From Porphyridium purpureum (taxonomy: Eukaryota; Rhodophyta; Bangiophyceae; Porphyridiales; Porphyridiaceae), in assembly GCA_008690995.1 (NCBI GenBank), contig VRMN01000001.1, positions 372,001 to 436,000 of the forward strand: a stretch of DNA of 64,000 bases, read 5' to 3'. Positions within the stretch are counted from its first letter, which is position 1. The number at the start of each line of letters is the position of its first letter. Below are positions 1 to 9,726 of the stretch, in pieces. The position numbers were made by a program, and so were the translations under genes. A model generated the notes under the pieces. That model was not told where the DNA came from, ran no database searches, and was given only the letters and a program-made list of their open reading frames with translations.

Positions 1-1
1 C

Positions 2-463
2 AAACGGGTCAAGCTCGATGCAGCTGCTGAAGGAAAGACAGGACCTGTGCGGAACCGCGGAGACGTGCTGAAAATGCAGCACCGCGTGGGGCAGACTGTG
101 CTGGTGAGCAGTAACCAGGACGCCAATGCGGGGTTCCACTGTGATCTTTGCGACGTGCTCTTCAAGGACTCGAACTCGTACATGCGCCATGTCAATGGCA
201 AGAAGCACCAGAACATACTTGGCAGATCCTCTCGCGTTCAGCGTAGTTCAGTGGTAGATGTGCAGGAAGCGATTAAGCGAGCGGCCGGACCTTTGGGTGA
301 TCATCTCGAGCACGGTGTTCAGCAGCAGCCTTCAGAACCTGGCGCGAATTCCAAATCGGAAGAGGCGGCAGTAGATGATGTGGACGTCGAAGGTAGCCAG
401 ATCGAAGGCGCTTACGCAGAACTTGGTTTACCTGTATCATTTACATCTGGACGAAAAGGGTGA
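2..463 (+). CDS. SNU23: Snu23/ZMAT2-like U4/U6.U5 tri-snRNP protein (5' partial)
   Basis: The reading frame is open to the left edge, so the N-terminus lies outside the window. It holds one U1-type (matrin) C2H2 zinc finger: Cys pair in FHCDLCDVLF, then the H...GKKHQ half. This is followed by the ILGRSSRVQRSS segment, which matches the NLGMSMRVERS block typical of Snu23/ZMAT2. The region upstream of the finger (LKMQHRVGQTVLV) resembles the family's KLGKTIVI stretch. In the family this protein is a spliceosomal tri-snRNP component active before the catalytic step. The tail beyond the finger is acidic and probably disordered. The gene converges on the laforin-like gene with only 36 bp between stop codons. 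Confidence 0.85.
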   Translation, partial: KRVKLDAAAEGKTGPVRNRGDVLKMQHRVGQTVLVSSNQDANAGFHCDLCDVLFKDSNSYMRHVNGKKHQNILGRSSRVQRSSVVDVQEAIKRAAGPLGDHLEHGVQQQPSEPGANSKSEEAAVDDVDVEGSQIEGAYAELGLPVSFTSGRKG

Positions 464-499
464 TACTCGAATGATGAAATGATCAGTACAGTGTTCGCT

Positions 500-1996
500 T
501 CAACACATACTCTTAATCACCGTCATGTTAGGCCCCACTTTGGGTCGGACCGCGCGAATCATGCCAAGGCCCTTATCCGGATCAATGCCTTCATACCTTG
601 CAAGGTAGAGAATCGCGACCGCAGGAGCGCGGCCCATTCCGGCAGTGCAGTGGATGTATACGGTGTGTCCCTCGTCAACAAGTTGTTTGACCTGTGCGGC
701 TGCTTGCTCCAAGTTGCTGCGGAGCGAGTCTGCATGAAAATCGAGGATGGGCACACGCACGCAAGGCATCGCAAGGTCTGCGTAGCACTTTTCAATCGTT
801 GGCCAGTCAATTTGCCGCTGTGCAAAGTCGTGATCGGTCTGTACATTCAAGACAGCTGAGCTACCCGAAGCTCGAATCTGCTCAATGTCCTGCGCGCTTT
901 GCGGATACGGTCCGAGGACGATCTTATTTGTAATCCGATCAATGTCCATTTCTGACACAAAATTTGCGTCGAAGATCTCAAAGAGTCCGTTTTCGACCGG
1001 TGACCCTTTCGGCAAGTCCACCGAGCGGTTTGGCTCGCGCTCCCAAATAGCCGTATTCTTCGCCACATCGAGTTGTGCATAGCGGTACACTGGATTGCTG
1101 CGGTCAGCAACGTTTGTTACCGGGAATGTGAGCTCCCAGCATCGCTCCAAACCTCCAGTCTTTGTGCGACGCAATGGGCCAGTGCCCATGGGAACGGGCT
1201 TGCTCCAGTCTCCCATTTCTGGAAACGAGCCAATGACACCCAAGACGAGCGGGTCCGGAAGAGGATGGAAAATGACCAAGCGCATCATGAAGCCTTCCCA
1301 GCAGCTGTACAGCTCGCACTCGGCAGAATCTCCTTTCATCACAGTCTCTGATACCGCAGTGTACTTTTCGAGGAGCGGACGGATTCTGCACGAACGATTG
1401 GGGCCGGCCTCATACAGCGCGTCTTGTATCCGCTCGCCGCTCGAAGGCACAATTAAGAACTTTGCCTGAAACGAAGAGTCCAGAACGGAGCGGCATGGCA
1501 AGTACACAGTCCCAATCCACTTGTTTGGCGCACTGCAGTGCAGGCGAAAAGCGCGCTCTGGTTTCCAGGCGCCGAGCTCGTGCAGCTCTCCGCACACAGC
1601 CAGCGTCTGATTGAAAGAAAGGTCTTTGTACATCTTGAACCTGAGACCGATGGGTTGATCCATGAGCACGGTCTGTTCAGTTTGGCTGATCTCTGCTGGA
1701 TCTGGAAGCACCAAGTTTCCAGCCAGAGGCCACCACACGACGTCGGGGACGGTCGCTGAAGCTGGGACTTGGACTGTAGCCTCTCTAGGTTTGAGCACGT
1801 ACTTGTAATGCACATCCACCTCATCCAAAGCGGGCAAATCCCATTCAAACAGTCCATCTGGCGACTCGCGCGTGGCCGGCAACGCGCGCTGCGGGTCCCA
1901 TCCACCCAATCGTTCTGCACTCCCGCACACATACATCTGGCACGCGGCCTGCTCGTGCGCAGCCGGTACGCGACACATCAACGTAATGATCCCCAT
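500..1996 (-). CDS. Laforin/SEX4-type glucan phosphatase with three carbohydrate-binding modules
   Basis: This 498-residue protein is read from the first in-frame ATG. Three CBM20/CBM48-like starch-binding stretches are visible at about residues 1-110, 115-220 and 238-345, each with a GS...LGGW- or GELHELGAW-type core. A dual-specificity phosphatase domain follows at about 355-498, with signature HCTAGMGRAP (Cys450, Arg456) and an upstream Asp-rich loop (PILDFHAD). The HCTAGMGR signature is that of plant SEX4, while the N-terminal CBM order is that of laforin. Predicted role: removal of phosphate from glucan during floridean starch turnover in the cytosol. No plastid targeting sequence is apparent. 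It shares a 400-bp divergent promoter with the thioredoxin gene. Confidence 0.88.
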   Translation of the reverse strand: MGIITLMCRVPAAHEQAACQMYVCGSAERLGGWDPQRALPATRESPDGLFEWDLPALDEVDVHYKYVLKPREATVQVPASATVPDVVWWPLAGNLVLPDPAEISQTEQTVLMDQPIGLRFKMYKDLSFNQTLAVCGELHELGAWKPERAFRLHCSAPNKWIGTVYLPCRSVLDSSFQAKFLIVPSSGERIQDALYEAGPNRSCRIRPLLEKYTAVSETVMKGDSAECELYSCWEGFMMRLVIFHPLPDPLVLGVIGSFPEMGDWSKPVPMGTGPLRRTKTGGLERCWELTFPVTNVADRSNPVYRYAQLDVAKNTAIWEREPNRSVDLPKGSPVENGLFEIFDANFVSEMDIDRITNKIVLGPYPQSAQDIEQIRASGSSAVLNVQTDHDFAQRQIDWPTIEKCYADLAMPCVRVPILDFHADSLRSNLEQAAAQVKQLVDEGHTVYIHCTAGMGRAPAVAILYLARYEGIDPDKGLGMIRAVRPKVGPNMTVIKSMC

Positions 1997-2202
1997 GTTT
2001 CTCTTTCTCTTTCCAGCCTGCCGCCTCTCCGCGTGCGAGACAGCCGTCACGTACGCACTGCACGCCGCGCAGGTCGCCACACAACCACCTTGCCTGCCCA
2101 AGCTTCACCCACCACCGGTCCAGATTCAATTCGATCACGCTTTCACTCTGCCCACACGTGGAACCGAGCAGCCGAAATGTTTTCCACCACCCAGGAATGA
2201 AG

Positions 2203-2284
2203 GTACAGTCCCACTTACTCACTGTACACCCGCCAAAAGTTTAGGGTTTTGCATGTAAGTTTAAGTGTACTTTTTCGGTACAGT
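2203..2284. promoter_or_regulatory. ACTGTAC/GTACAGT cluster in divergent promoter
   Basis: Three copies of the 7-mer, GTACAGT at 2203, ACTGTAC at 2221 and GTACAGT at 2278, lie between the divergent laforin-like and thioredoxin genes. The variant AGTGTAC is at 2264. The same motif recurs in many other intergenic promoters of the window. Confidence 0.5.
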
Positions 2285-2393
2285 AACTTACAGATACATG
2301 GTTTGAGCTCGAGTGCGATGCGGCGGAGGCGGGAAGGGGACAGAGAGAGAGAGTAAGGTTGTGAGGTTATTGTGCGGTGTGGTGGTATTGGCA

Positions 2394-2885
2394 ATGGGTG
2401 CGATGGCTGGGTTTGTGGCGGGCGGCGGAGCGCGCGTGGATGTGCGGCACGCGCAGATGCGCTCGCAATGTGCATGGGCGCGCGGCGCGCAGGCGGCGAT
2501 GGTGAGACCGGCGCGCCGCGCCGCCGCGCTGCAGATGGTCAGGAAGGTGAACAGCGAGGAGCTCGAGGTCGAGCTGCAGAACTTGGGTGAGATGCCCATG
2601 ATCGTGGACTTTTATGCAACGTGGTGTGGGCCGTGCCAGTTTCTCGTGCCAGAGCTCGAGAAGCTCGAAAAGCAGTACGCAGGGCGCATCAAGATCTTGA
2701 AAGTCGATTCGGACGAGGAGGCAGACCTCTGCACGGCGCTCAAGATTCGCGGTCTCCCGACGCTCATGTTTATCCAGAGCGGAACGCTCAAATATCGTAT
2801 GGAGGGCGCGCTGGCTGCAGAGCAGCTCGCAATGATTTCCGAGCAAGCGTTTTTCGCCCCGCCCCAAGAAGTCGCTCAACAATAG
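2394..2885 (+). CDS. Plastid-targeted thioredoxin
   Basis: This 163-residue protein has a basic, Ala-rich N-terminal presequence of about 50 residues with a hydrophobic start, then a single thioredoxin fold. The active site is WCGPC at about residues 77-81, within VDFYATWCGPCQF. The later cis-Pro motif RGLPTLM and the Gly-rich C-terminal helix region are in place. It is expected to reduce disulfides in plastid (or mitochondrial) target enzymes. The start is the first in-frame ATG. Two short upstream ATGs in other frames (2298, 2318) end quickly and could act as uORFs if the transcript begins upstream of them. The protein lacks the extra Cys of f-type thioredoxins, so the subtype is left open. 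Confidence 0.85.
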   Translation: MGAMAGFVAGGGARVDVRHAQMRSQCAWARGAQAAMVRPARRAAALQMVRKVNSEELEVELQNLGEMPMIVDFYATWCGPCQFLVPELEKLEKQYAGRIKILKVDSDEEADLCTALKIRGLPTLMFIQSGTLKYRMEGALAAEQLAMISEQAFFAPPQEVAQQ

Positions 2886-3445
2886 GTTTAGTCTGATCCG
2901 AACTCAAAATCGGCGGTGTCCCAGCACACCGCGTCCCGGTTTTAACCGGAAGGGTCAGGCCCCAATGCTAGAGACCGAAATCCCCAGCGCTTCATAGTTG
3001 CACAAGAAAAGCTATTTGCACCGTCCATGTCGCGCGTCCTCCCGTTAGAACCGAGAATCTTCCGCCAACGCCTTACGCACTTCTTCCATCATCATTGCTT
3101 TTACAGACGACAGGACGGATTGGATCTCTTGACCACAAGAACCATTCCTGATCGCGTTTGCACCTTTACTGTCGAGCAGAATCAGTTTTGACAAGTGACC
3201 GGCTTCAGCGAGCGCGAGCCCATGGTGAGAGCAGAATTGGATCTCTTTGGTATCTCATTTGCAAACTTCGATTTCATCGAGACACAAGTGGTTCCCTCTT
3301 GCTTCACGCAACCACCATTTTCGGCCTTTTCCGGACTTTTGTGTAACTCGGCTTTGACACGCACTCTCAGGTCACGTGCCAGCTTTTTCATCCTGAGCTT
3401 TTCTCTCTCTTTCTCTCTCTCCCTGCAACCTTCACCCTCGTTGAT
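2886..3445. other. Intergenic, no gene seen
   Basis: About 560 bp follow the thioredoxin stop codon. Only short frames are present on either strand. A pyrimidine-rich run of TTTCTCTCT type lies at about 3400-3425, just upstream of the weak open frame at 3455. Confidence 0.5.
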
Positions 3446-3454
3446 TTGGCCAAG

Positions 3455-3840
3455 ATGATGGAAGATGAACGGCGGCTTGATGAGCTACCACGAATGTACC
3501 ACGAAACAGAAGCAGAAGCCCAAGCTTTTTGGTGCGTCATCGGGCACGGTGTGCCTCCAAGTGTTGATTACGAAGAAGAGATCTTCAGTGCTATATGTGC
3601 ACTGCATGCGGCGCTTGCGTCCGTGATGATGTTGTCCGATTCCTCTTTGGTGGTATTCTTCGTGGTATTTGGCTTGCCCTTGCATTAGCCGGCGCGTCGA
3701 ATGTGAGCAACCAGGAGAAAGCCACGCTCAAGATGATGCGCCTACGCTGCAAATCTGGCGACGTACGACAGCAATTGTCGCGCATAATCGCATCAGATTT
3801 TGGCGCTGAACCGACTCTCACCGGACTCGATCACATGTGA
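3455..3840 (+). other. Weak or broken coding stretch, unrecognised
   Basis: An ATG at 3455 or 3458 after a pyrimidine-rich leader opens an acidic frame of about 77 codons ending at 3688. An overlapping frame from 3595 (beginning MCTACGACV) then runs to 3840. The two could be exons of one gene joined by a short intron or the remains of a decayed one. No family was recognised. The rest of the interval to the twin-CX9C gene (3841-4317) shows nothing convincing. Confidence 0.25.
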
Positions 3841-4317
3841 CCAGGAACAAGATTGTTCGGTATCGTATCCTGGATTCACTGCTCGTTGGACGTGAAGGCA
3901 CACGACCTCCAGCTGTCAAAAAAAGCGCCCCCCGCAAGGAGATGACCGGGTCACAAGGATACCCACGCTTGTCCCGAAGAGCTCAAGGCACGAATTCTTG
4001 GCCTTGCCGTCGTCGCACCAAGAACACGAGACAAGCCCACTGAGCCACGCGGCACGTGGCAGGGCTCGCGTAGATCTCTTGGTAAGAGTCAGGGTACCGT
4101 TCCTGGTGCCCTTGTAAGAGCAAGCGGCGGAAAGCAGACGACGGACGGGCTTCGAAAGTCTACTTATTTACGCTCGGATGTTCGCGGCGCCCCTCGAGGG
4201 GGTATGTGTTGGAAATGCACGATGCGCGGCAGTGTAATCCCTGTTTGCCGTTGCGACAGGCGATACTTTGCTCTTCGGATTGCTTTCAGCCCCCACCCCA
4301 GCGCTAAATGATCGTTT

Positions 4318-4614
4318 TCAGTTCGTTGGCTGCTGCACGGTCTGCCGCTCGCTCTGCCCCGTCTGCTTCCGCTGCCTCTGAGCGCGCCTGCACGCCTTGT
4401 AGAGCTCTGCCTCTGGGCGGCAATCATCATCGTTCTTCATCCCCAACACGTGACTTTCGACGCACGCCTCGTACACGGCCAAAGCACGCTCGCATGGATC
4501 CTCCTCAGCACCGTTTACCGGACGCTGTGCTGCGCTGTCGCGCGACAAGCCCGCGTGCGTCGCGTCCTGGGCTCGTTCCGGCGCCGTGTTCTGCGAATCA
4601 CTGTTCGCCACCAT
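4318..4614 (-). CDS. Twin CX9C (CHCH) mitochondrial intermembrane-space protein
   Basis: This 98-residue protein has two CX9C motifs: C-ERALAVYEA-C and C-RPEAELYKA-C. That spacing defines small CHCH proteins imported into the mitochondrial intermembrane space by the Mia40 disulfide relay. The N-terminal 45 residues are low-complexity and the C-terminus is Arg/Gln-rich. No Pro or Trp signature allows assignment to a named subfamily (Cmc, Cox19 or Cox23 types were considered). It lies in the same direction as the two-exon gene that starts at 5209. The start is the first in-frame ATG. Confidence 0.7.
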   Translation of the reverse strand: MVANSDSQNTAPERAQDATHAGLSRDSAAQRPVNGAEEDPCERALAVYEACVESHVLGMKNDDDCRPEAELYKACRRAQRQRKQTGQSERQTVQQPTN

Positions 4615-4719
4615 GTTGCCACCGCGCTCGCCAGCTGCTGAAGTCACAGACGCACAAGCTCAGGGCCAGATCCAGTTTCGTTCCACGCGCAACTCCTCGG
4701 AAAGACTTGTTCAACGCGC

Positions 4720-5209
4720 TCAACTTTCATGTGTGGAAAACAAGTGCATGTGGGAGGCGCGAACCATCGTGGTGTCGATTGGACGGACGTCGTCGAATAG
4801 AGCGTCGAGGATGCAATTGAACAGCGCTTCCTGAATGTTGGTGCACGTTCCCGGTTCGGTCAAGAGTTGCAGCCACTTGTGGCCCATTTTGCTTTGTTCT
4901 CCCTGCGCCGAGTAAGCACGAAGCCTGCTGATGTGTTCTTGGAACTTCGGCTTTTCGCGCGGACGCCCCGGAACGTATTGGCCGCCAAGCGACCGACGTT
5001 GTTGATTGAGTTGAACGAAATGGAAGCCGAAGATGCGGGCGTCTTCGTCGTCGTCGAGGCTTTTCAATCGAATGCGATTCGTCCAGAAGAGCCTCGTGCC
5101 TGGAGTCATAAAATGAGCTGACGCATAGGACAAGATCGCAGACGACCGCGACGCCGAAGAAGCTATCCGTGCCGACACCGGCAATAGGTGTTGCGGTGGT
5201 TTGCGCCAT
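4720..5209 (-). CDS. Hypothetical protein, probable two-exon gene
   Basis: Two overlapping minus-strand frames both show codon-like GC at third positions. They join neatly if a 79-nt intron is removed. Exon 1 is 5209-5179 (MAQTTATPIA...). The intron is 5178-5100, with donor GTGTCG and acceptor GACTCCAG. Exon 2 is 5099-4720 (beginning TRLFWTNRIRLK). The product would be 136 residues, soluble, with no family recognised. If unspliced, the long frame starts at an ATG at 5109 (129 residues). The donor is weak, so this model is an inference. Confidence 0.45.
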
Positions 5210-5328
5210 GGAGGGCTATTCCTCTGTCTACGAAATGCTGGATTCGATTTCCGGCGAGCGGAGCAAGCTCATGCGCTCTCCATGCGCCATCGTGATTCAA
5301 ACCTGTCCAGCTCATTGAAGGGAGCGGG

Positions 5329-5601
5329 ATGGTGGTTGAGGCTAAGAAGCTAGCAGAGCATTATGGTTATTTTGAGCCAGATCACGTTGCCCACGAGGAA
5401 AACACACAGATTCATGCAAAGAGGACTAGTCCAGAGACCCTCGAACTCGTGGATACGAAAAACATTTCAAGTTGGTTTGCTCGTCTGGCACGGCAGGTAT
5501 CTAGAAAGGAGGTTGTTTTTTTTTTCGGTTCCTCGAGAAAGGTGTCGAGACACGAAAATGCATGCATGGCAGCCGTCAAACGCGCTGATGCTTCATTCTG
5601 A
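5329..5601 (+). CDS. Small open frame, unrecognised
   Basis: This is a 90-codon ATG frame with a plausible acidic/basic composition (AKKLAEHYGYFEP...). A CAG/GTATCT sequence near 5503 resembles a 5' splice site, and an upstream 36-codon frame begins at the CCATGG at 5207. It may be an exon of a split gene. It could also be chance, because the interval to 6852 has no other convincing coding signal. Confidence 0.25.
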   Translation: MVVEAKKLAEHYGYFEPDHVAHEENTQIHAKRTSPETLELVDTKNISSWFARLARQVSRKEVVFFFGSSRKVSRHENACMAAVKRADASF

Positions 5602-6852
5602 CGCATGGATAGAGAACGCCGCGGATGATCGCATCACAGAGCCGTATCCTGTTCGGCGACTTTATTTGCTGCAAGGCTGAGCCCTCAACTTTATCCTGAA
5701 TCTTCTGTCGGAAGCAATCCACAGAATTCTGTCGATTAGCTGCATCACGTGGATGACACGAAGGCGAAAGCGTGTGCCCGCGAACATGCGCCGCGAGAGC
5801 GGGTCGTGTTGCGCCTTTCTGGCAACGAAAGTTTGATGTCAGCCCGTGACCTTGCCATGACAGCTCCCTCTGAGTCACCGATTGTCCGTGTGATCCTGAA
5901 GAATGGGGAGAGATGCCTATCCACTCTGTTTTCTCCAGAGATTCCTTCCCATATGGCATCGGAGCAGAAGGAGATTGCTGTATCGACGGCGTCCGAAGCG
6001 CCTCCAAGCTTCCGTGTGCCTGCCGCTGTGTAGGCGCTGGACCGTGTGCGGGCCCGTATTTCAACGTTTTTCGGTCGTGGTATGGTTGCATGAATTCTTT
6101 GAATTCTGCGTGACGATTTCCGTCTGTTGGATGCTCTCAGAGCGCGATGCGCGGAAGCACTTTTGACTCTTTCAAAGTCATCCCAGGAAGCTACGGCTAA
6201 AAGTATCGCGCCGCTCTATCTTCCTTGTCAGAGCGCAACAGCTTCCCTCAGTGATTCATTGGCAGTCGGATTCTGCGGAAGATCGCTGGACACTTGTATA
6301 CAATGGGGATTGGCGGTGTAGGTGCCACTGGTGGATGCGGCTCGGGCAAAGCACGCCAACTTTGGAAATTTCAGCAGCGACGCATTTGAATTTCCTTTCA
6401 GAGGGGTTGACGCAGAACGCGCTGTATTCCAAGAGACGAGCTTCTGAGAATACGCCACGCAATGTCAATTTTCCTTTTTGCCTTCCACCCCTTTTTATTT
6501 GCTTGCGCATGGCCGGGGACTTCAACACATCCGCCGCTCTCATGGAGTGTCCTTTGCCTGAAAAACCAACACAAGGACAGAAAGATACGCGCTTCATCTT
6601 GCATTCGCCAAGTCGGCATGAGTATTCACGCAGCGGACGGAACCGAATACCATCGCGCGCTGTTGCCCAACACATGTCGACTGCGTCCTGTAGTCCTTGC
6701 TCAGGCGCTTGGACGCGCTCAGTGGATTTCAACTGTACATCGCTGTACACCTACTTGCGGTCGGTGTTGTTTGAGAAGTGTGGAATGTGAGATCGGTGGA
6801 AAAGGTTCGAGGTGCGGCGAGCAGGTGATGAGTGGGTTATTCGCAGGCAAAC
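5602..6852. other. Poorly coding interval upstream of the GGCT/PES gene
   Basis: About 1.25 kb hold only unconvincing frames: 5749-6033 on the plus strand (GTG-started, ends in VPAAV), 6251-6790 plus and 6256-6750 minus. None resembles a known family. The last 120 bp act as the promoter of the next gene, with ACTGTAC at 6732 and CTGTAC at 6743. Confidence 0.4.
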
Positions 6853-9726
6853 ATGTTTGTCGTGAGCTGGAGCAACGCTGCGCACGGTGCCACTGGCGCG
6901 CGCGCCAATGTACGGCCATGCGCGGACAGACGTGGAGCTCGCGTGAGGATGTGTGTCCAGCGCGCGGGTGTGGCGCCAAGTCGGAACGACCGTGCTGATG
7001 TCGACGCGCCCAAGCAACCTGCTCGCGCAGAACGCGGTGGCGCTGCTCGCGTAAGCGATTTTGTGTGGTACTTTGCGTACGCCAGCAATTTGAGCCCGCA
7101 AAGATTTGGCCCTTCTGCATCGGGTGCGCGCAAGTTCAAGTACGAGGACGCCGTGCCAGTTTGTCTGGATGGGTATGAGCTCGTGTTCAACGCTCCAGGT
7201 ATTGCTCCATTTGAGCCAGTCTTTGGTAATATTCAGCCTCGGCGGGGTGCGCATGTGCGCGGTGTGGCCTACAAATTGTCGACAGCGAATTTTAGGGCAT
7301 TGGCCCTCTCGGAGGGCGCGCCGTTCACTCGCGGGCCGCTGGTGTCGGCTTCTCCAAGTCGCATCGAGCAGGTGTCAGTGAGGGGCCTGCACGACCAAGA
7401 TCTTGTGCTGACGTGCTCGACCTGCGTGTTTCGGACTTGGCCACTCGCGTTGAGTGATCGGCTACCGCGCCGGCTGCGTCCGTCGCAGAGATACCAGCGC
7501 CTGATTTTGAACGGTATCGACTTTTGGGGTCTCGGCAGCGATTACAGGAACAGCCTGGAGCAAAAATTCAATCTTGCTGCACCAGTGCGCGCTTCGCTAG
7601 GAGCTCGAAATAGAATCAGCGAGCTTCTCGAAAGAATAAGGGGAGAAAAGCCGCAACGCAGCACAAGCAATTCGCCCGGCGAAAGGTACCTGGACGTTTT
7701 CATGCCAAATACGCCTGCGGAAGAACACCTTCGGCGTTGGATGGATGAACTCGAGTTTCTCCGACCCGGGTTGAAACTCATGAACCCGGCTGCATTCAAG
7801 GCAGACGACCCGCCGTCAACCAGCCGCTCAGATAAGCCTCTTCTTGTGTTTATCCCCGGAATCGATGGATCCGGGCTATCCATTCTTCCTCACGTGAGCA
7901 AGATCGAGCAAGATTTTGATCTCCGTATTTTGAATGTGCCCGCGGAAGACAGGAAAGGGTGGCGAGATCTTGCAGATTCTGTTCACGATCTGATTGAGCA
8001 GGCCCGCGATGAAAAGGCCGATAAGAAGGATGTGTTTCTGTTTGGAGAGAGCATGGGCGCAGTTCTTGCATTGTTCCTCGCTCAGCGTTTCCCCCGTGCG
8101 TACGAGCGCATCGTAATTCTCAACCCTGCGACGTCGTTTGCCAGCATGGACCCTCTGCTCCGATTGCTGTGGATTAACGCTGTACCGAATCTCTCCGAAC
8201 GCGTCTACAACGCTGTGCCCTTTGCTTTGGTTCCTCAGATTTACGACTGGTCTTTCATGGCCTCGCAAATGACCACGCCAAAGGCCGCTGCGGAAGCTGC
8301 GCTCTCGGCTTTGAACATTGACATTCTGCGTGAGTTTCTACCCGCCAAGACACTGCAACATCGTCTGAATCTGCTAGACATGAATCCGATCTCCGACGGG
8401 ACCTTGAAGCGCATGAAGGACTGCGACGTGCATCTTCTTGTTGCGCCAAATGACAGACTGATTCCATCATTAAGAGATTCCAAGCGGCTGCTTGAGCTGA
8501 TCCCTCGAAGCACGCGGCACGTCTTGAAAGGGGGTTCGCATGCCGCCCTGCTTGACGCTCGTATTGATTTCAGCAAGCTTTTGCGTGAATCATTGTTAGA
8601 CAAGGAACGAGCGCACGTGCGCGAAGCAGCCGAGCAAAGAGCAGAACGCCCACTGGTGAGGTCCTTGTTTTCAAATTCTGGGAAGAATGATTTTAGGCCT
8701 CCGACTCCCCGGCAGATACGGGAGCAGGTGGCAAGGCTGAAGTCCATCCAGGCCTTTTTCTCACCGGTCTTTATCGGTATGGAACGTGTCCCTCACAGTC
8801 TGTTTGCCGAGAACCGACCAATTTTGCTGATTGCGAACCATACGATGTACGGCCTGCTGGATATTCCGTTTATCGTGAAGCAGCTTTTAGAAAATCGAGG
8901 CGTGCTCGTGCGTGGCCTGGCTCATCCAGCAATATTTCGCGGCGCAGCGCAAGCTCGTAAAGAAAAGGAAAGTCAGAATGCCACAGGCACCGCACCATCG
9001 CAAACGCAGAAAGAACAGGAGCAGAATTCGAATGGCGTCGCATCGATTGCAAGCACTTTTGAGCAATTTGGTGCTCTTTCAGCATCTCCCAGAGCCCTGT
9101 ATCGTATGCTCAAGGCAAATGAGGCGGTGCTCTTGTTTCCGGGAGGCGCGCGCGAGGCATACAAGAGGCGTGGGGAGAAACACACGCTGCATTGGCCAGA
9201 GGACCCTGAATTTGTTCGAATGGCTTTGAAATTCAATGCGCTCGTCGTCCCCGTAGCGTGCGTCGGGCCAGATGACTCTTTCCAAATTGTGCTGGACTCG
9301 TCTGAGCTTCTGCGCGTTCCAGTGCTTGGAAAATATGTGGAAACGGAGACGCGGAAACAAATGATTGGCGCAGTGCGGTCATGGAAGGGCCGCGACGTAA
9401 GCGAACTAGAAGCGCTAGATTTTCTTCCTCCTGTTTCTCTTCCAAAGGCACCGCGCCGCGTGTACATTGAATTTGGTGAGCCCATCGATCTCCAGGAACG
9501 TTTCAACGCGCTGACGCAAAGTGATGAACGAGCACGAGCCGCGACGCTATACTCTGAAATCCGAACAACACTTGCCGGACAGATCCAGTCGCTCGAGAAG
9601 CGCCGCGAAGGAGACAGCTATGACACGGACACGATTGGGCGTCTTTTATACGAGCGCATGAACCAGACGTCCGCACCCGTCGGCTTTCTCACGGACGGAA
9701 ACAAGGACGGCTACTTTGCAAAGTGA
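6853..9726 (+). CDS. Plastid GGCT-like domain fused to phytyl ester synthase/diacylglycerol acyltransferase
   Basis: This 957-residue protein begins with a plastid-type presequence (MFVVSWSN...; Arg/Ala-rich to about residue 68). A gamma-glutamylcyclotransferase-like fold follows at about 70-200, with YFAYASNL and the LSEG segment carrying the family's catalytic Glu. Next comes an alpha/beta hydrolase at about 325-560, with FIPGIDGSG (about 331) and nucleophile elbow GESMG (about 398). The last domain is a glycerolipid acyltransferase at about 600-880, with NHTMYGLLD (HX4D) and FPGGAREAY. The last two domains are those of the plant PES1/2 (esterase/lipase/thioesterase-like) family, which makes phytyl esters and triacylglycerol in plastids. 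The GGCT fusion is unusual. The start is the first ATG in frame. Confidence 0.85.
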   Translation: MFVVSWSNAAHGATGARANVRPCADRRGARVRMCVQRAGVAPSRNDRADVDAPKQPARAERGGAARVSDFVWYFAYASNLSPQRFGPSASGARKFKYEDAVPVCLDGYELVFNAPGIAPFEPVFGNIQPRRGAHVRGVAYKLSTANFRALALSEGAPFTRGPLVSASPSRIEQVSVRGLHDQDLVLTCSTCVFRTWPLALSDRLPRRLRPSQRYQRLILNGIDFWGLGSDYRNSLEQKFNLAAPVRASLGARNRISELLERIRGEKPQRSTSNSPGERYLDVFMPNTPAEEHLRRWMDELEFLRPGLKLMNPAAFKADDPPSTSRSDKPLLVFIPGIDGSGLSILPHVSKIEQDFDLRILNVPAEDRKGWRDLADSVHDLIEQARDEKADKKDVFLFGESMGAVLALFLAQRFPRAYERIVILNPATSFASMDPLLRLLWINAVPNLSERVYNAVPFALVPQIYDWSFMASQMTTPKAAAEAALSALNIDILREFLPAKTLQHRLNLLDMNPISDGTLKRMKDCDVHLLVAPNDRLIPSLRDSKRLLELIPRSTRHVLKGGSHAALLDARIDFSKLLRESLLDKERAHVREAAEQRAERPLVRSLFSNSGKNDFRPPTPRQIREQVARLKSIQAFFSPVFIGMERVPHSLFAENRPILLIANHTMYGLLDIPFIVKQLLENRGVLVRGLAHPAIFRGAAQARKEKESQNATGTAPSQTQKEQEQNSNGVASIASTFEQFGALSASPRALYRMLKANEAVLLFPGGAREAYKRRGEKHTLHWPEDPEFVRMALKFNALVVPVACVGPDDSFQIVLDSSELLRVPVLGKYVETETRKQMIGAVRSWKGRDVSELEALDFLPPVSLPKAPRRVYIEFGEPIDLQERFNALTQSDERARAATLYSEIRTTLAGQIQSLEKRREGDSYDTDTIGRLLYERMNQTSAPVGFLTDGNKDGYFAK

